A stretch of DNA of 64,000 bases from Pseudofrankia sp. DC12 (GTDB lineage: Bacteria; Actinomycetota; Actinomycetes; Frankiales; Frankiaceae): the NCBI RefSeq assembly GCF_000966285.1, contig NZ_KQ031391.1:2318640-2382639 (forward strand). Reading direction: 5' to 3'. A model generated the notes under the pieces. It was not told where the DNA came from. It saw nothing but the letters and a program-made list of their open reading frames with translations, and searched no databases. Below are positions 20,591 to 28,758 of the stretch, in pieces; the first letter of the stretch is position 1, and each line of letters begins with the position of its first letter. Made by a program: the position numbers and the translations under genes.

Positions 20591-20803
20591 TGTCACCCCC
20601 GCTGTTGAGGCCACGCGGCGCCGACCCGATGACGAAACGGCCCAGGCGCACCGTTCCCACGGGCGTTGCGCAAAGCGGCCAACTGTACAGTGACCTCGCC
20701 GGCTTCGCCCCCGGTCGCGGCCCGCGCCCGCCCGGCCCGATGGCGGCGACGACAACGTCATCGACCACAGGGGCACCGACCACCGGGCAGGGAGCGTGCG
20801 AAC

Positions 20804-22051
20804 GTGACCGTCGACGGGAAGCTGCTCATCACGTTCCTCTGTGAGCAGTACCCGCCGGTCGTCTGGGACGGCGCCGGGATCTACACGGCGGTGCTCTCGG
20901 CCGCGCTCTCGGCGCTCGGCCACGAGGTGCACGTCATCTGCGCGCAGGGCCACCGCATCGTCGACGAGCAGGTCGACGGGGTGCACGTCCATCGCCGCCC
21001 GCTGCTGCGGTTGCCGCTGAGCCGGGTGCTCGGCAGGTACGCCCGCTATCTGACCGGCCCGAACTACCCGCGCGACTCGCTGGCGCTTCGGGCCAGCCTG
21101 ACCTTCTCCTACGCCCTCTACCTGCGCCAGCTCGGCCTGCGGCCGGACGTGATCGAGACGCAGGACGGCGAGACCCGCGCGCTGATGAAGGTGGTCGCCC
21201 CGTCCTGCCCGGTCGTCGTGCACATGCACGCTCCGACCATGCTCACGCTGCGGCTGGCTGGCCCGCCGCTGTCGCTGCGCGGCCGGATCGCCGACCGGCT
21301 GGACCGGATCACCGCCGACCGGGCCGCCATGGTGACGTCACCGTCCCAGCTCCTGGTCGACACGGTCCGTCCGTACGGCTGGCTGCGCCGCGAGGACGTG
21401 GCGGTCGTGCCGAACCCGTTCGACGCGGGCCCGTGGCGCGGGGTGCCGCCGGTGAGCCGGACGGGGGCCGTGGTCGCCGCGGTCGGCCGGCTGGAGCCGA
21501 ACAAGGGCCTCGACGTGCTGCTGGACGCGCTGGCGCTGGTCGCCGCCAGGGGGACCGACGCGAAGCTGATCCTGGCTGGCAGCACGTCCGGCCATGTCGA
21601 CGGCGTGCCGACCGGGCGCTGGCTGGAACGGCGGGCCCTGGAGCTGGCCGTGCCAACCGTCTTCGCGGGCCATCTAACTCAGCGCGAGCTCGTTGACGTC
21701 TATGGCCAGGCCAGGGTCGTCGCCGTGCCCAGCCGGTTCGAGAGCTTCTCGATCGCCGCCGTGGAGGGCATGGCGTCCGGCCGACCGGTGGTGACCACCA
21801 CCCGCACCGGCATCGCGCCGTTCCTGGCGGAGTGGGAGGCGGGCACGGTCGTCCCGCCGGAGGACCCCACCGCGCTGGCGGACGCCCTGGATCCGTACCT
21901 GACCGATGTCGAGCTGGCCGAGCGGATCGGCCGTAACGGGCGCGCCGGCGCCGACCGGCTGGACCCGGCGCAGATCGCCCGCGACCGGGTAGCCGTCTAC
22001 CGCAGGGCCGTCACCTCGTTCGGGCAGGCCCGGGCCGCGGCCGCTCGCTAG
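20804..22051 (+). CDS. Glycosyltransferase family 4 (GT-B)
   Basis: 415 aa. It transfers a sugar from a nucleotide donor with retention. The N-terminal acceptor domain includes the Gly-rich VWDGAGIYTAVL. The C-terminal donor domain has AVGRLEPNKGLDVLLDALALV and the EX7E-type region ESFSIAAVEGMASGRPVV. GGGAG lies 9 bases before the GTG at 20804, which removes about 46 codons of non-conserved open frame. It is probably the last gene of the DUF4910-dioxygenase-SDR-GT set. A weak hairpin (22053-22058 with 22067-22072) follows the stop. Confidence 0.88.
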   Translation: MTVDGKLLITFLCEQYPPVVWDGAGIYTAVLSAALSALGHEVHVICAQGHRIVDEQVDGVHVHRRPLLRLPLSRVLGRYARYLTGPNYPRDSLALRASLTFSYALYLRQLGLRPDVIETQDGETRALMKVVAPSCPVVVHMHAPTMLTLRLAGPPLSLRGRIADRLDRITADRAAMVTSPSQLLVDTVRPYGWLRREDVAVVPNPFDAGPWRGVPPVSRTGAVVAAVGRLEPNKGLDVLLDALALVAARGTDAKLILAGSTSGHVDGVPTGRWLERRALELAVPTVFAGHLTQRELVDVYGQARVVAVPSRFESFSIAAVEGMASGRPVVTTTRTGIAPFLAEWEAGTVVPPEDPTALADALDPYLTDVELAERIGRNGRAGADRLDPAQIARDRVAVYRRAVTSFGQARAAAAR

Positions 22052-22089
22052 TCCCACCCTCGATCAGGTGGGCCCGGTCCCGGCGACCC

Positions 22090-22121
22090 TGATCGCCGTT
22101 TTGGCCCTCGAATGGTCGTGG
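22090..22121 (-). repeat. Dispersed intergenic repeat, copy 2
   Basis: The reverse complement matches 5107-5137 over about 31 bases (TCGAGGGCCA, CGGCGATCA). It lies in the 200-base gap between convergent GT4 and PIG-L genes. Confidence 0.6.
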
Positions 22122-22253
22122 CCGGGGCCGGTTCTCAGCCACCAGAAGGCCGAGCCGGCGATCATGGCGACGGGCTGGCCTTGACGGGCGCGGTACCAGG
22201 CGTCGGCCCTGGCCCGCTTGGCGGGCGGCCTGGCCTCGGCGGGCTTGGCCCGG

Positions 22254-23201
22254 TCAGTCGCCCGCCGGGGCGTCGGCGAGGGGGGCTGATGACGCCTCGT
22301 CGGCGGCGCCGGACCGGGCCGTGGGCAGGAAGTTCAGGTGCGCGAGCGCGCCGGCCTCCAGGTAGAGCTCGAACGGAGTCCGCATCGCCGCCAGCAGCGA
22401 CGGCGGGAGCGAGCCACCGCCGACGGCCGGGCCGACCTGGCTGCCGTGGGCAGCCAGCGCGTAGGCCTGGCGCGAGCGGTAGCCCTTCGCCGCCACGAGC
22501 AACGGGCGCACCTCGCGGATCCGGTCCAGCGGGTCGCGCAGCAGCCGGCGGGCGGTGTAGCCCTCGGTGCCGTACCCGCGGGTCCACGGCCAGTGCGTCC
22601 AGAGCCAGACGCCGTACTCCAGCACCTGACCGGTGAAGTCGGCCCGGCGTACGGCCTCCAGCGCGGCGACGTTGGTCGCGTCGTGGTCCGGGTGGCCGTC
22701 ACAGGACGTCGGGATCAGCAGCTGTTCCGGCGCCAGCTCCTTGATCAGCTGGGCCAGCTGATCGGCGACCTCGTCCACGTGCTGGGCGACCTTGGTGTCC
22801 GGCACGTCGAGGAAGCGGACGTCGGCCGGACGCAGCCCGAGCCGGGTGACGGCGCGGCGCGCCTCGTCCTTGCGCAGCGCGGCCAGCTCGGCGGGCGGCA
22901 TCGGCGCGGGCTCGGCGGCGGCGCCGTCGCTTACGATGACGACCGTCACGTGGGTGCCGGTCTCCCGCTTGCGCATGATGGCCACAGCACAGCCGACGGT
23001 CTCGTCGTCCGGATGCGGGGCGACCACGAGGCAGGAGGACCGGGACATGGCCCGGGTGATGTCGCGACCTCGGCGCATCCAGGCCCGGCGGTAGAGCGAC
23101 CGCGCCGGGAGCAGTGCCCGTTCGCGCAGCGCCGCCGGGGTCATCGAACGGCGCACGGTGGCCGCGGCGCCGGTCAGCCGGGCGGCCGCGATTTCGCTCA
23201 T
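22254..23201 (-). CDS. PIG-L/LmbE family N-deacetylase
   Basis: 315 aa zinc-dependent deacetylase of the LmbE/MshB/PIG-L superfamily, acting on N-acetylated sugars or similar amides. APHPDDE (61-67; H63, D65, D66) and the second metal motif GHPDHDATN are present. The ATG at 23201 follows GGAGGAG. The N-terminal 50 residues are basic and have no clear signal peptide, so it is probably cytoplasmic. The setting, with GH26-like, Wzy and Wzz genes on the same strand, suggests de-N-acetylation of a polysaccharide precursor. Confidence 0.87.
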   Translation of the reverse strand: MSEIAAARLTGAAATVRRSMTPAALRERALLPARSLYRRAWMRRGRDITRAMSRSSCLVVAPHPDDETVGCAVAIMRKRETGTHVTVVIVSDGAAAEPAPMPPAELAALRKDEARRAVTRLGLRPADVRFLDVPDTKVAQHVDEVADQLAQLIKELAPEQLLIPTSCDGHPDHDATNVAALEAVRRADFTGQVLEYGVWLWTHWPWTRGYGTEGYTARRLLRDPLDRIREVRPLLVAAKGYRSRQAYALAAHGSQVGPAVGGGSLPPSLLAAMRTPFELYLEAGALAHLNFLPTARSGAADEASSAPLADAPAGD

Positions 23202-23418
23202 CCCGCAACTCCTCCGTGTGAGCCGGCGGCCGGAACACTGGCGGCCGGGCACCGCCCGAAATACGGCGAAAGCGTATCGGAGGAAGGCCGCGCCGAAGGC
23301 GGCGGCCGGGCCGCGCGAAGCTCCGTGGCGTCCGGCGGAATCCACGGCCCGGCACCGCTGAGCCGGCCGCCGTCGGGCCGCGACCAGCGCAGCGCCCGAG
23401 ACCAGGCTGGCTCGGGCG

Positions 23419-24462
23419 TCAGCCGGGGCCGAAGAGCTGCAGGTAGCGCCGCGCGGACAGCGGGTTCAGGACCGGATTCAGCAGCGACGAGCGCACGTTG
23501 TCCATCTCCGCGTTGTTGTAGTACGCCTCGTAGGCCAGAATGCCGGCGTTCGCCTGAAACATCGCATACATCTTCTGGACGAAGAACGGGTTGTCGCCGC
23601 CGCCGCCCGCGCCGCTCACGACACCCCATTCAGGGACGGAGAACTCCTTTCCGTGCGCTCTGGCCTGCTGGATCACCGTGCAGAGGCCGGACGGCGCGAC
23701 GCAGAGCCGGTCCCAGAGCCCCTGGGTCGACGCCGGCGGCGACATGTCGTAGTAGTCGATCCCGATGATGTCGACGTACGCGTCGCCGGGGTAGGCCGAC
23801 CAGACGTCCCCGCCGTGCGCCAGGGTGTCCCGGTGCATGGTCATCGTCCAGTCGATCTTCACGTCGGGGGCGGTGGCCCGAAGCGCGGTGACCGCCCGCT
23901 GGTAGCACCGTTTCCAGACGTCGACGTCCCGCGGGTACCAGTCGTACCAGTCCCCGTTGAACTCCCAGCCCAGCCGGACGATCGCGTCGCCCCGGCCGTA
24001 CTTCAGCAGGTTCGCGCCGAACCGGTGCCAGTGCTCGTCGTAGGCGCCGGCGGCACAGTCGCGCTCGTTGCCGCCGCTGTCCGGCCACAGCGGCTGGGCG
24101 ATCGAGACCTGGCCGGGCCAGGCCGCCCTGGTGAAGGCGTTGAGCGGCCAGTCCGGTGACTCGACCGTGCTCCAGTCGGTGCGCGTCGTGAAGATCATGG
24201 CGAGGTCGACGGGCCGGCCGGTCCAGGCCGCCCACGGCTGGATCTCGGCTGGGTAGTTGCCGTTCGCCCCCGAGACCCAGCGCACGCCGGTACCCGCTAC
24301 CGACGGGTTGGCCACGGCCGCCGGCGGACGCGAACTCCTGGGCGACGAGTGCGAGCAGGCGCTCAGCCCGACGACGGCCAGCAGCAGCGCGGCGATCAAA
24401 GCGCGGCCGGCGGCCCGCCCCCGGAAGGCGGGGCTGGCGCGTAGATCGCCATCTCGCAACAC
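23419..24462 (-). CDS. GH26-like glycoside hydrolase lipoprotein (paralogue B)
   Basis: About 347 aa. A signal peptide with lipobox LSAC (Cys36) anchors it outside the membrane. The catalytic glutamates of the GH26-type fold are visible: WEFNGDWYDW (E167) and SVPEWGVV (E278), counting from the GTG at 24462. That GTG has AAGGTGAG a suitable distance upstream; an ATG at 24495 lacks a ribosome site. It shares several motifs with paralogue A (14134-15396), including LAYEAYYNN and NVRSSL. It lies between the PIG-L and Wzy genes. It may trim, release or edit the polysaccharide made by this cluster. Confidence 0.75.
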   Translation of the reverse strand: MLRDGDLRASPAFRGRAAGRALIAALLLAVVGLSACSHSSPRSSRPPAAVANPSVAGTGVRWVSGANGNYPAEIQPWAAWTGRPVDLAMIFTTRTDWSTVESPDWPLNAFTRAAWPGQVSIAQPLWPDSGGNERDCAAGAYDEHWHRFGANLLKYGRGDAIVRLGWEFNGDWYDWYPRDVDVWKRCYQRAVTALRATAPDVKIDWTMTMHRDTLAHGGDVWSAYPGDAYVDIIGIDYYDMSPPASTQGLWDRLCVAPSGLCTVIQQARAHGKEFSVPEWGVVSGAGGGGDNPFFVQKMYAMFQANAGILAYEAYYNNAEMDNVRSSLLNPVLNPLSARRYLQLFGPG

Positions 24463-24628
24463 AACTCTCACCTTACGTGAGGGAGCTGGCATCACTGCGT
24501 AGCGGGGCCGGCCGCGGACCGCTCCGACGAGCCTGATGGTGGGTGCGACCGCGCCAGCCGGGAGATGAGCTCACCATGTGCCGGCGGGCGAGCCGGGAGA
24601 TGGGCAGCCCGAAGACCGGCCGGATCCG

Positions 24629-26014
24629 TCAGCGGTAGCCGGCGAGGTCGGCGAGGTCACGCTGGGCGGGCAGCCGAAGCTGGCGCTGGGCCGGCCGGCC
24701 GGCCGCGAGCGGATGCTGGTCCTCGCAGAACCAGCTCAGCAACAGCAGCACCAGGTAGCCGACGACCGGGTTCAGCAGGCTGCTGGACAGCACGACGTAG
24801 AAGAACAGCATCGTCCCCGTCAGGACGAACGACGGCGAGCCGCGGATGAACACGGCCGCCATGAAGACGAGGAAGCCGATGCCGCCGATCAGCCCGTACT
24901 CCAGCAGCAGCTTGGGCAGCAGCGCGTAGTTCAGCGGCAGGCCGGTCCGCGCGGTGAACGCCTGGGAGTCCCGGTCAGACCAGCCGGGGCCGTTACCGAA
25001 CAGCGCCCGTTCCGGGTTCGCCGAGAGGTTGTCGTAGGTCCGGACGTAGGGCGTCACGAACCGCAGGTTGCCGCTGGAACCGCTGGACTTCGTCTCGGTG
25101 GCACGGGACGCGAAGATCTTGGCCGCCGGGGTCAGTGACAGCGCACCGACCAGGACCACCAGCACGGCCAGCGCGGTCAGCGTGAACCGCACGCCCTTGT
25201 GAACGGCCAGCAGCACGCTGGCGAAGGCGATCAGCAGGATGCCGGTGCCGGACACCGTCGAGAGGATGGCCGCCAGGAAAAGGGTGATCCGCCAGACCCG
25301 GGTCCGGCGCAGTACCGAGACGATCAGCCCGGCCGCCAGGAACTGCGAGGCGTAGGACGGCTCCAGGCCGACGAATGCGTTCGACTTGTAGAGGCCGGAG
25401 CCGTACTGCACGGGGTAGGACGTGTTGAAGTTCTGCGCCAGGAAGCTGGACGGCACGATCTTGCCGAGCAGGTCGACGTAGTGCACGCCGACCAGTTGCA
25501 GGCCGAACTGCGCGACGGCGAGCGCCGCCAGTATTAGGGCCATGGTGACGAACCGGTCCAGCATCCGCGGCAGCAGCACCCGGGCCTGCGCCCGGCCGAG
25601 GCCGAGGGCGAACGGCGCGTACGACACCACCAGGAGCAGCAGCGAGTTCAACGAGGCGTTCTGCTCGCCGCGGGCGAAGGAGACGAACGCGACGAGGACG
25701 CACGCCGCCATCGCGATCAGGTAGGCCCGGCTGCGCACCAGGTTCGTGCGCAGCTGGCCCCGACGCACCAGCATGATCGTGCCAACCAACGTGATGGGCA
25801 TGATCATCGGGACGCCGGTGCCGCCGGCCGGCACCACCAGACGCTGCAGGAACAGCTCGCAGGCCAGCAGGATGGTCAGCAGCCGCAGCGTGGCCGCGTC
25901 GGCACCGGTGTCGCGCTCCGCCGGCTCCGGGGTCGGGATGACCCAGGTCCGCGGAATGCGGGTGGTCAGCGTCGTCACCATCTCCGACGCCGACCCAGGC
26001 CGGTATGCCACCAA
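24629..26014 (-). CDS. O-antigen ligase/polymerase-like membrane protein (Wzy/WaaL fold)
   Basis: 461 aa with about ten predicted membrane helices. The large extracytoplasmic loop between later helices (about 310-380: SGNLRFVTPYVRTYDNL, then NGPGWSDRDSQAF) is typical of the Wzy_C/O-antigen ligase family. Such proteins polymerise or ligate undecaprenyl-linked repeat units at the outer face. It starts 32 bp after the Wzz-like gene stop, so the two are probably one transcript. Polymerase versus ligase cannot be decided from sequence. Confidence 0.8.
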   Translation of the reverse strand: MVAYRPGSASEMVTTLTTRIPRTWVIPTPEPAERDTGADAATLRLLTILLACELFLQRLVVPAGGTGVPMIMPITLVGTIMLVRRGQLRTNLVRSRAYLIAMAACVLVAFVSFARGEQNASLNSLLLLVVSYAPFALGLGRAQARVLLPRMLDRFVTMALILAALAVAQFGLQLVGVHYVDLLGKIVPSSFLAQNFNTSYPVQYGSGLYKSNAFVGLEPSYASQFLAAGLIVSVLRRTRVWRITLFLAAILSTVSGTGILLIAFASVLLAVHKGVRFTLTALAVLVVLVGALSLTPAAKIFASRATETKSSGSSGNLRFVTPYVRTYDNLSANPERALFGNGPGWSDRDSQAFTARTGLPLNYALLPKLLLEYGLIGGIGFLVFMAAVFIRGSPSFVLTGTMLFFYVVLSSSLLNPVVGYLVLLLLSWFCEDQHPLAAGRPAQRQLRLPAQRDLADLAGYR

Positions 26015-26046
26015 CTGCTCCGTAACTGTCCGCCCGCGCGGCGGGC

Positions 26047-27561
26047 TCAGTACCGCGGCCGGGCGAAGCGGTCCGTCGAGTCCACCTCGGTGTCGCCGCG
26101 GTCGTAGTCCCGGTCGCGGCCCCGGTCCGCCGAGCCCGAGGGACTGGAGCGGTTCGCGCCGCGGTCCTCCACCGCGGTCGTCGACGCGCGGAAGCCGCCC
26201 CGGTCGCCGTGGATGACGCCGACGATGCGGTCGGACAGCGCGGGCCAGTCCCGGGCGACGGCGGCCAGCTCGTCGGTACGGGTGAACGCCGAAGTCACGA
26301 CGACGACCGCGTCGGCCTGCAGCGCCGAGGCCGCGGTCATCGGCAGGTCGGTCAGCGACGGGGTGAGCAGCAGCACCAGGTCGACGTCCCGGGCGCGGTC
26401 GGCGAGGATCGGCGCGAGGCCGCCCGGCCGGGACGCCCGCGACGGGGACACCCGGTTGTACAGGACGTGGCCGCGGCCACCGCCGGACGAGCGGGCCATG
26501 CAGGTGGCCTCGTGCGCCCAGCGGGGCAGCGCCCCCGAGGTCGCCGGGGGCAGCCGCTCCAGGACAGCGCGGACGTCGGAACTCGGCGACGCGTCGAGGA
26601 CCAGCACGACCCCCTGGTCGTCCGACCAGCTCGCGGCGATGCCGGCGACCGTGTCGGAGCTCAGGTCGCCCTGGGCCGCCGCGGTCAGCGAGACCACCTT
26701 GACCGTCGGGGACAGCACGGCCGCCATGGCGGAGACGATCGTGTCGATGCTGGGCGTCGCGGGCCCGGAGCCGCCGACGATGAGCGGCGCTCCGATCGCG
26801 TCGGCCGCGGCTCGGCCGTCGAGCACGGTCGGCCGGCGCAGGTAGCGGATCCAGACGAAGGCGACGGCCAGGAACAGGCCGACCAGCATGGCGATCAGCA
26901 GGTTGGTGAACGGCTTCGGAGCGATCTTCCCGCCTTCGGTCGGCGCCTCAGCCAGCCCGATCATGCTCGTGGCGGTGGCCTGCGCCACCTCCGCGGTGGT
27001 GATCTGTTCCAGCAGCCGGTTCGCCGCGTCCGCGATGGCGCCCGACGGGTCCTTCGGCCCGTTCGCCTCCTTCTCCAGCGCCGCCTGCTTGGCGGTCAGA
27101 TCGTCGATCGTGGCCTGGCTGCCCCCGCTGTACGTCACCAGCAGGGACTTGTACTCGTCCCGCGCGGTGATGACCAGCTCGTTGGCCTTCTTCTGGTTGT
27201 TCGACGTACCGGTGATCGTGAAGTAGTCCGCGGCAGCGGCGGGCGCGGCCGTCAGATGCGCGGCGATGTAGGACTCCGAGACCCGCAGCGTCTTCGCGAT
27301 GTCGGAGATCGCCTGGGTCGAGGTCGCGAGCTCGGCCTGGGTCTCCAGCGTCCGGGGGTGGTCGGAGTTCGGGTCGAGGGTGAGGAACACGCGCGCGCTG
27401 GCCTGGTAGGTCGGGGTGGCGACCAGGCTCACCGCGAGCCCGAGGACACCGCAGGCGACCACGGCGATCACGATGTGGAACCAGCGCCGCCCGAGGACGC
27501 GCAGCAGGGACAACGCGGGCGCGTTGCGCCCGTCGCCGCTCTGCGAACCCGCTGAGCTCAC
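26047..27561 (-). CDS. Wzz-type chain-length protein with degenerate kinase-like domain
   Basis: 504 aa. The N-terminal Wzz domain has membrane helices at about 29-48 and 219-240 flanking an extracytoplasmic helical region. A cytoplasmic domain (about 285-445) resembles the BY-kinase/MinD fold of polysaccharide co-polymerases, including VVLVLDASPSSD and VDLVLLLTPSL. The Walker A loop, however, reads TAAAQGDLSSDT (about 293-304) with no GK[ST]. ATP binding is therefore doubtful. The C-terminal tail (about 455-504) is Arg/Asp/Ser-rich with no tyrosine cluster. It probably governs chain length together with the adjacent Wzy-like protein. Confidence 0.8.
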   Translation of the reverse strand: MSSAGSQSGDGRNAPALSLLRVLGRRWFHIVIAVVACGVLGLAVSLVATPTYQASARVFLTLDPNSDHPRTLETQAELATSTQAISDIAKTLRVSESYIAAHLTAAPAAAADYFTITGTSNNQKKANELVITARDEYKSLLVTYSGGSQATIDDLTAKQAALEKEANGPKDPSGAIADAANRLLEQITTAEVAQATATSMIGLAEAPTEGGKIAPKPFTNLLIAMLVGLFLAVAFVWIRYLRRPTVLDGRAAADAIGAPLIVGGSGPATPSIDTIVSAMAAVLSPTVKVVSLTAAAQGDLSSDTVAGIAASWSDDQGVVLVLDASPSSDVRAVLERLPPATSGALPRWAHEATCMARSSGGGRGHVLYNRVSPSRASRPGGLAPILADRARDVDLVLLLTPSLTDLPMTAASALQADAVVVVTSAFTRTDELAAVARDWPALSDRIVGVIHGDRGGFRASTTAVEDRGANRSSPSGSADRGRDRDYDRGDTEVDSTDRFARPRY

Positions 27562-27836
27562 GCCCTCCGCCTCGCTTCCACCTGACGATCAGCCCAGCCG
27601 GCAGCGAGCGCGCTTGGATCAGCCCGACAGATCGGCCCGGACGCTCGATTTACCAAACGTGAAGCCTGGAATGCGAGCATAACTCAACCGGGCAAGCGCC
27701 AAACCCCAGGGCGGTTACGACGCGCCAATACGCTCACCCACCCGTTCACCGCACTTCTCGCCGTCGATCAGAGACAAGAGCGGGCCGCTACTTCGGAGGC
27801 CACCGGCGGGCGGGAGATCAGGCCCTGCCGGCGCCG

Positions 27837-28754
27837 TCATCGGTCACCCGCGGCGCGCCGGGAGGCGCCCAGCCAGTCCGCCACGTCACGCGCCTCCGCC
27901 GCCCAGTCGATCCCCGGCGCGAGGTGGCCCTCCTCCAGATGGGTGGCCAGATCCGGGTCCGGCGCGACGAGGACCCGCCGGTCGTGCTCCGGCCTGGCCA
28001 GCGCGGCCAGGTTCAGGGCGCTGCGCAGGCCGGTCAGCGCGATCCGGCGGACGAACCGCTTGAGCGCGGGGTGCTCGCCTGGTGCCAGCGGCTCGCCGCC
28101 GAGCTGGCTCAGCCCGAACGGGCGATAGCCCTGGTACGCCAGGCAGGTCGCGTGGTCGAACGCACCGCCGACGAACGGCGCCGAGCGCAGCAGCCGCTCG
28201 TCCGCGACGATCGTGTGCACCCAGGCGCCGAAGGTGCTGGTCGAGCTGACCGCGCGGTACCAGCGGACCCGGCCGATCTCGACCGCGTCACCGTCGCCGT
28301 CGGACCGGTCCAGCGGCGAGTAGGTGGGGCTGCGCCTGGTCGCGTCGGCCCCGAACCGAAGCCGGCTGTACGTCGTGAAGTAGTCGGCCTCGGGGAGCTT
28401 CTCGGCGGCCGCGACGACGGCGGACAGCGCGTCCGCGGTGTAGAGGTAGTCGTCCTCGGCGAACCACACCAGGTCGTCGGGCGCCCAGCCACGGGCTTTG
28501 GGCAACCGCAGCGCCAGGCGGTAGGACGAGCGGTTGCTGCCGCACCGGACCGGCAGCACCTCACCGGCCCTCGTCATCATCGCCAGCCGGTCCGGTGGAA
28601 TCGGCCCGTCGTTCGCGAAGACCACCCTTGTCGGAACACCGGCATTTTCTACGGAACGCAGCAACGAGGCCAATGCGATGGTTTTGCTGTAAAAATCGGG
28701 ACGGTTCTTGGCGTTCTCGGAACCCACCGATCGGCACACCACGTACAACCTCAT
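27837..28754 (-). CDS. Glycosyltransferase-like protein (GT-A)
   Basis: 305 aa. An N-terminal Rossmann-like half (MRLYVVCRSVG), a DXD-like metal site EDDY (100-103) after LVWF, and a ribosome site GGAG 7 bases before the ATG are seen. No named GT family is obvious to me, so the call is fold-level. It starts 4 bases beyond the flippase stop. The two are certainly in one operon, which supports a role in building the same polysaccharide. Confidence 0.65.
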   Translation of the reverse strand: MRLYVVCRSVGSENAKNRPDFYSKTIALASLLRSVENAGVPTRVVFANDGPIPPDRLAMMTRAGEVLPVRCGSNRSSYRLALRLPKARGWAPDDLVWFAEDDYLYTADALSAVVAAAEKLPEADYFTTYSRLRFGADATRRSPTYSPLDRSDGDGDAVEIGRVRWYRAVSSTSTFGAWVHTIVADERLLRSAPFVGGAFDHATCLAYQGYRPFGLSQLGGEPLAPGEHPALKRFVRRIALTGLRSALNLAALARPEHDRRVLVAPDPDLATHLEEGHLAPGIDWAAEARDVADWLGASRRAAGDR

Positions 28755-28758
28755 CGAG

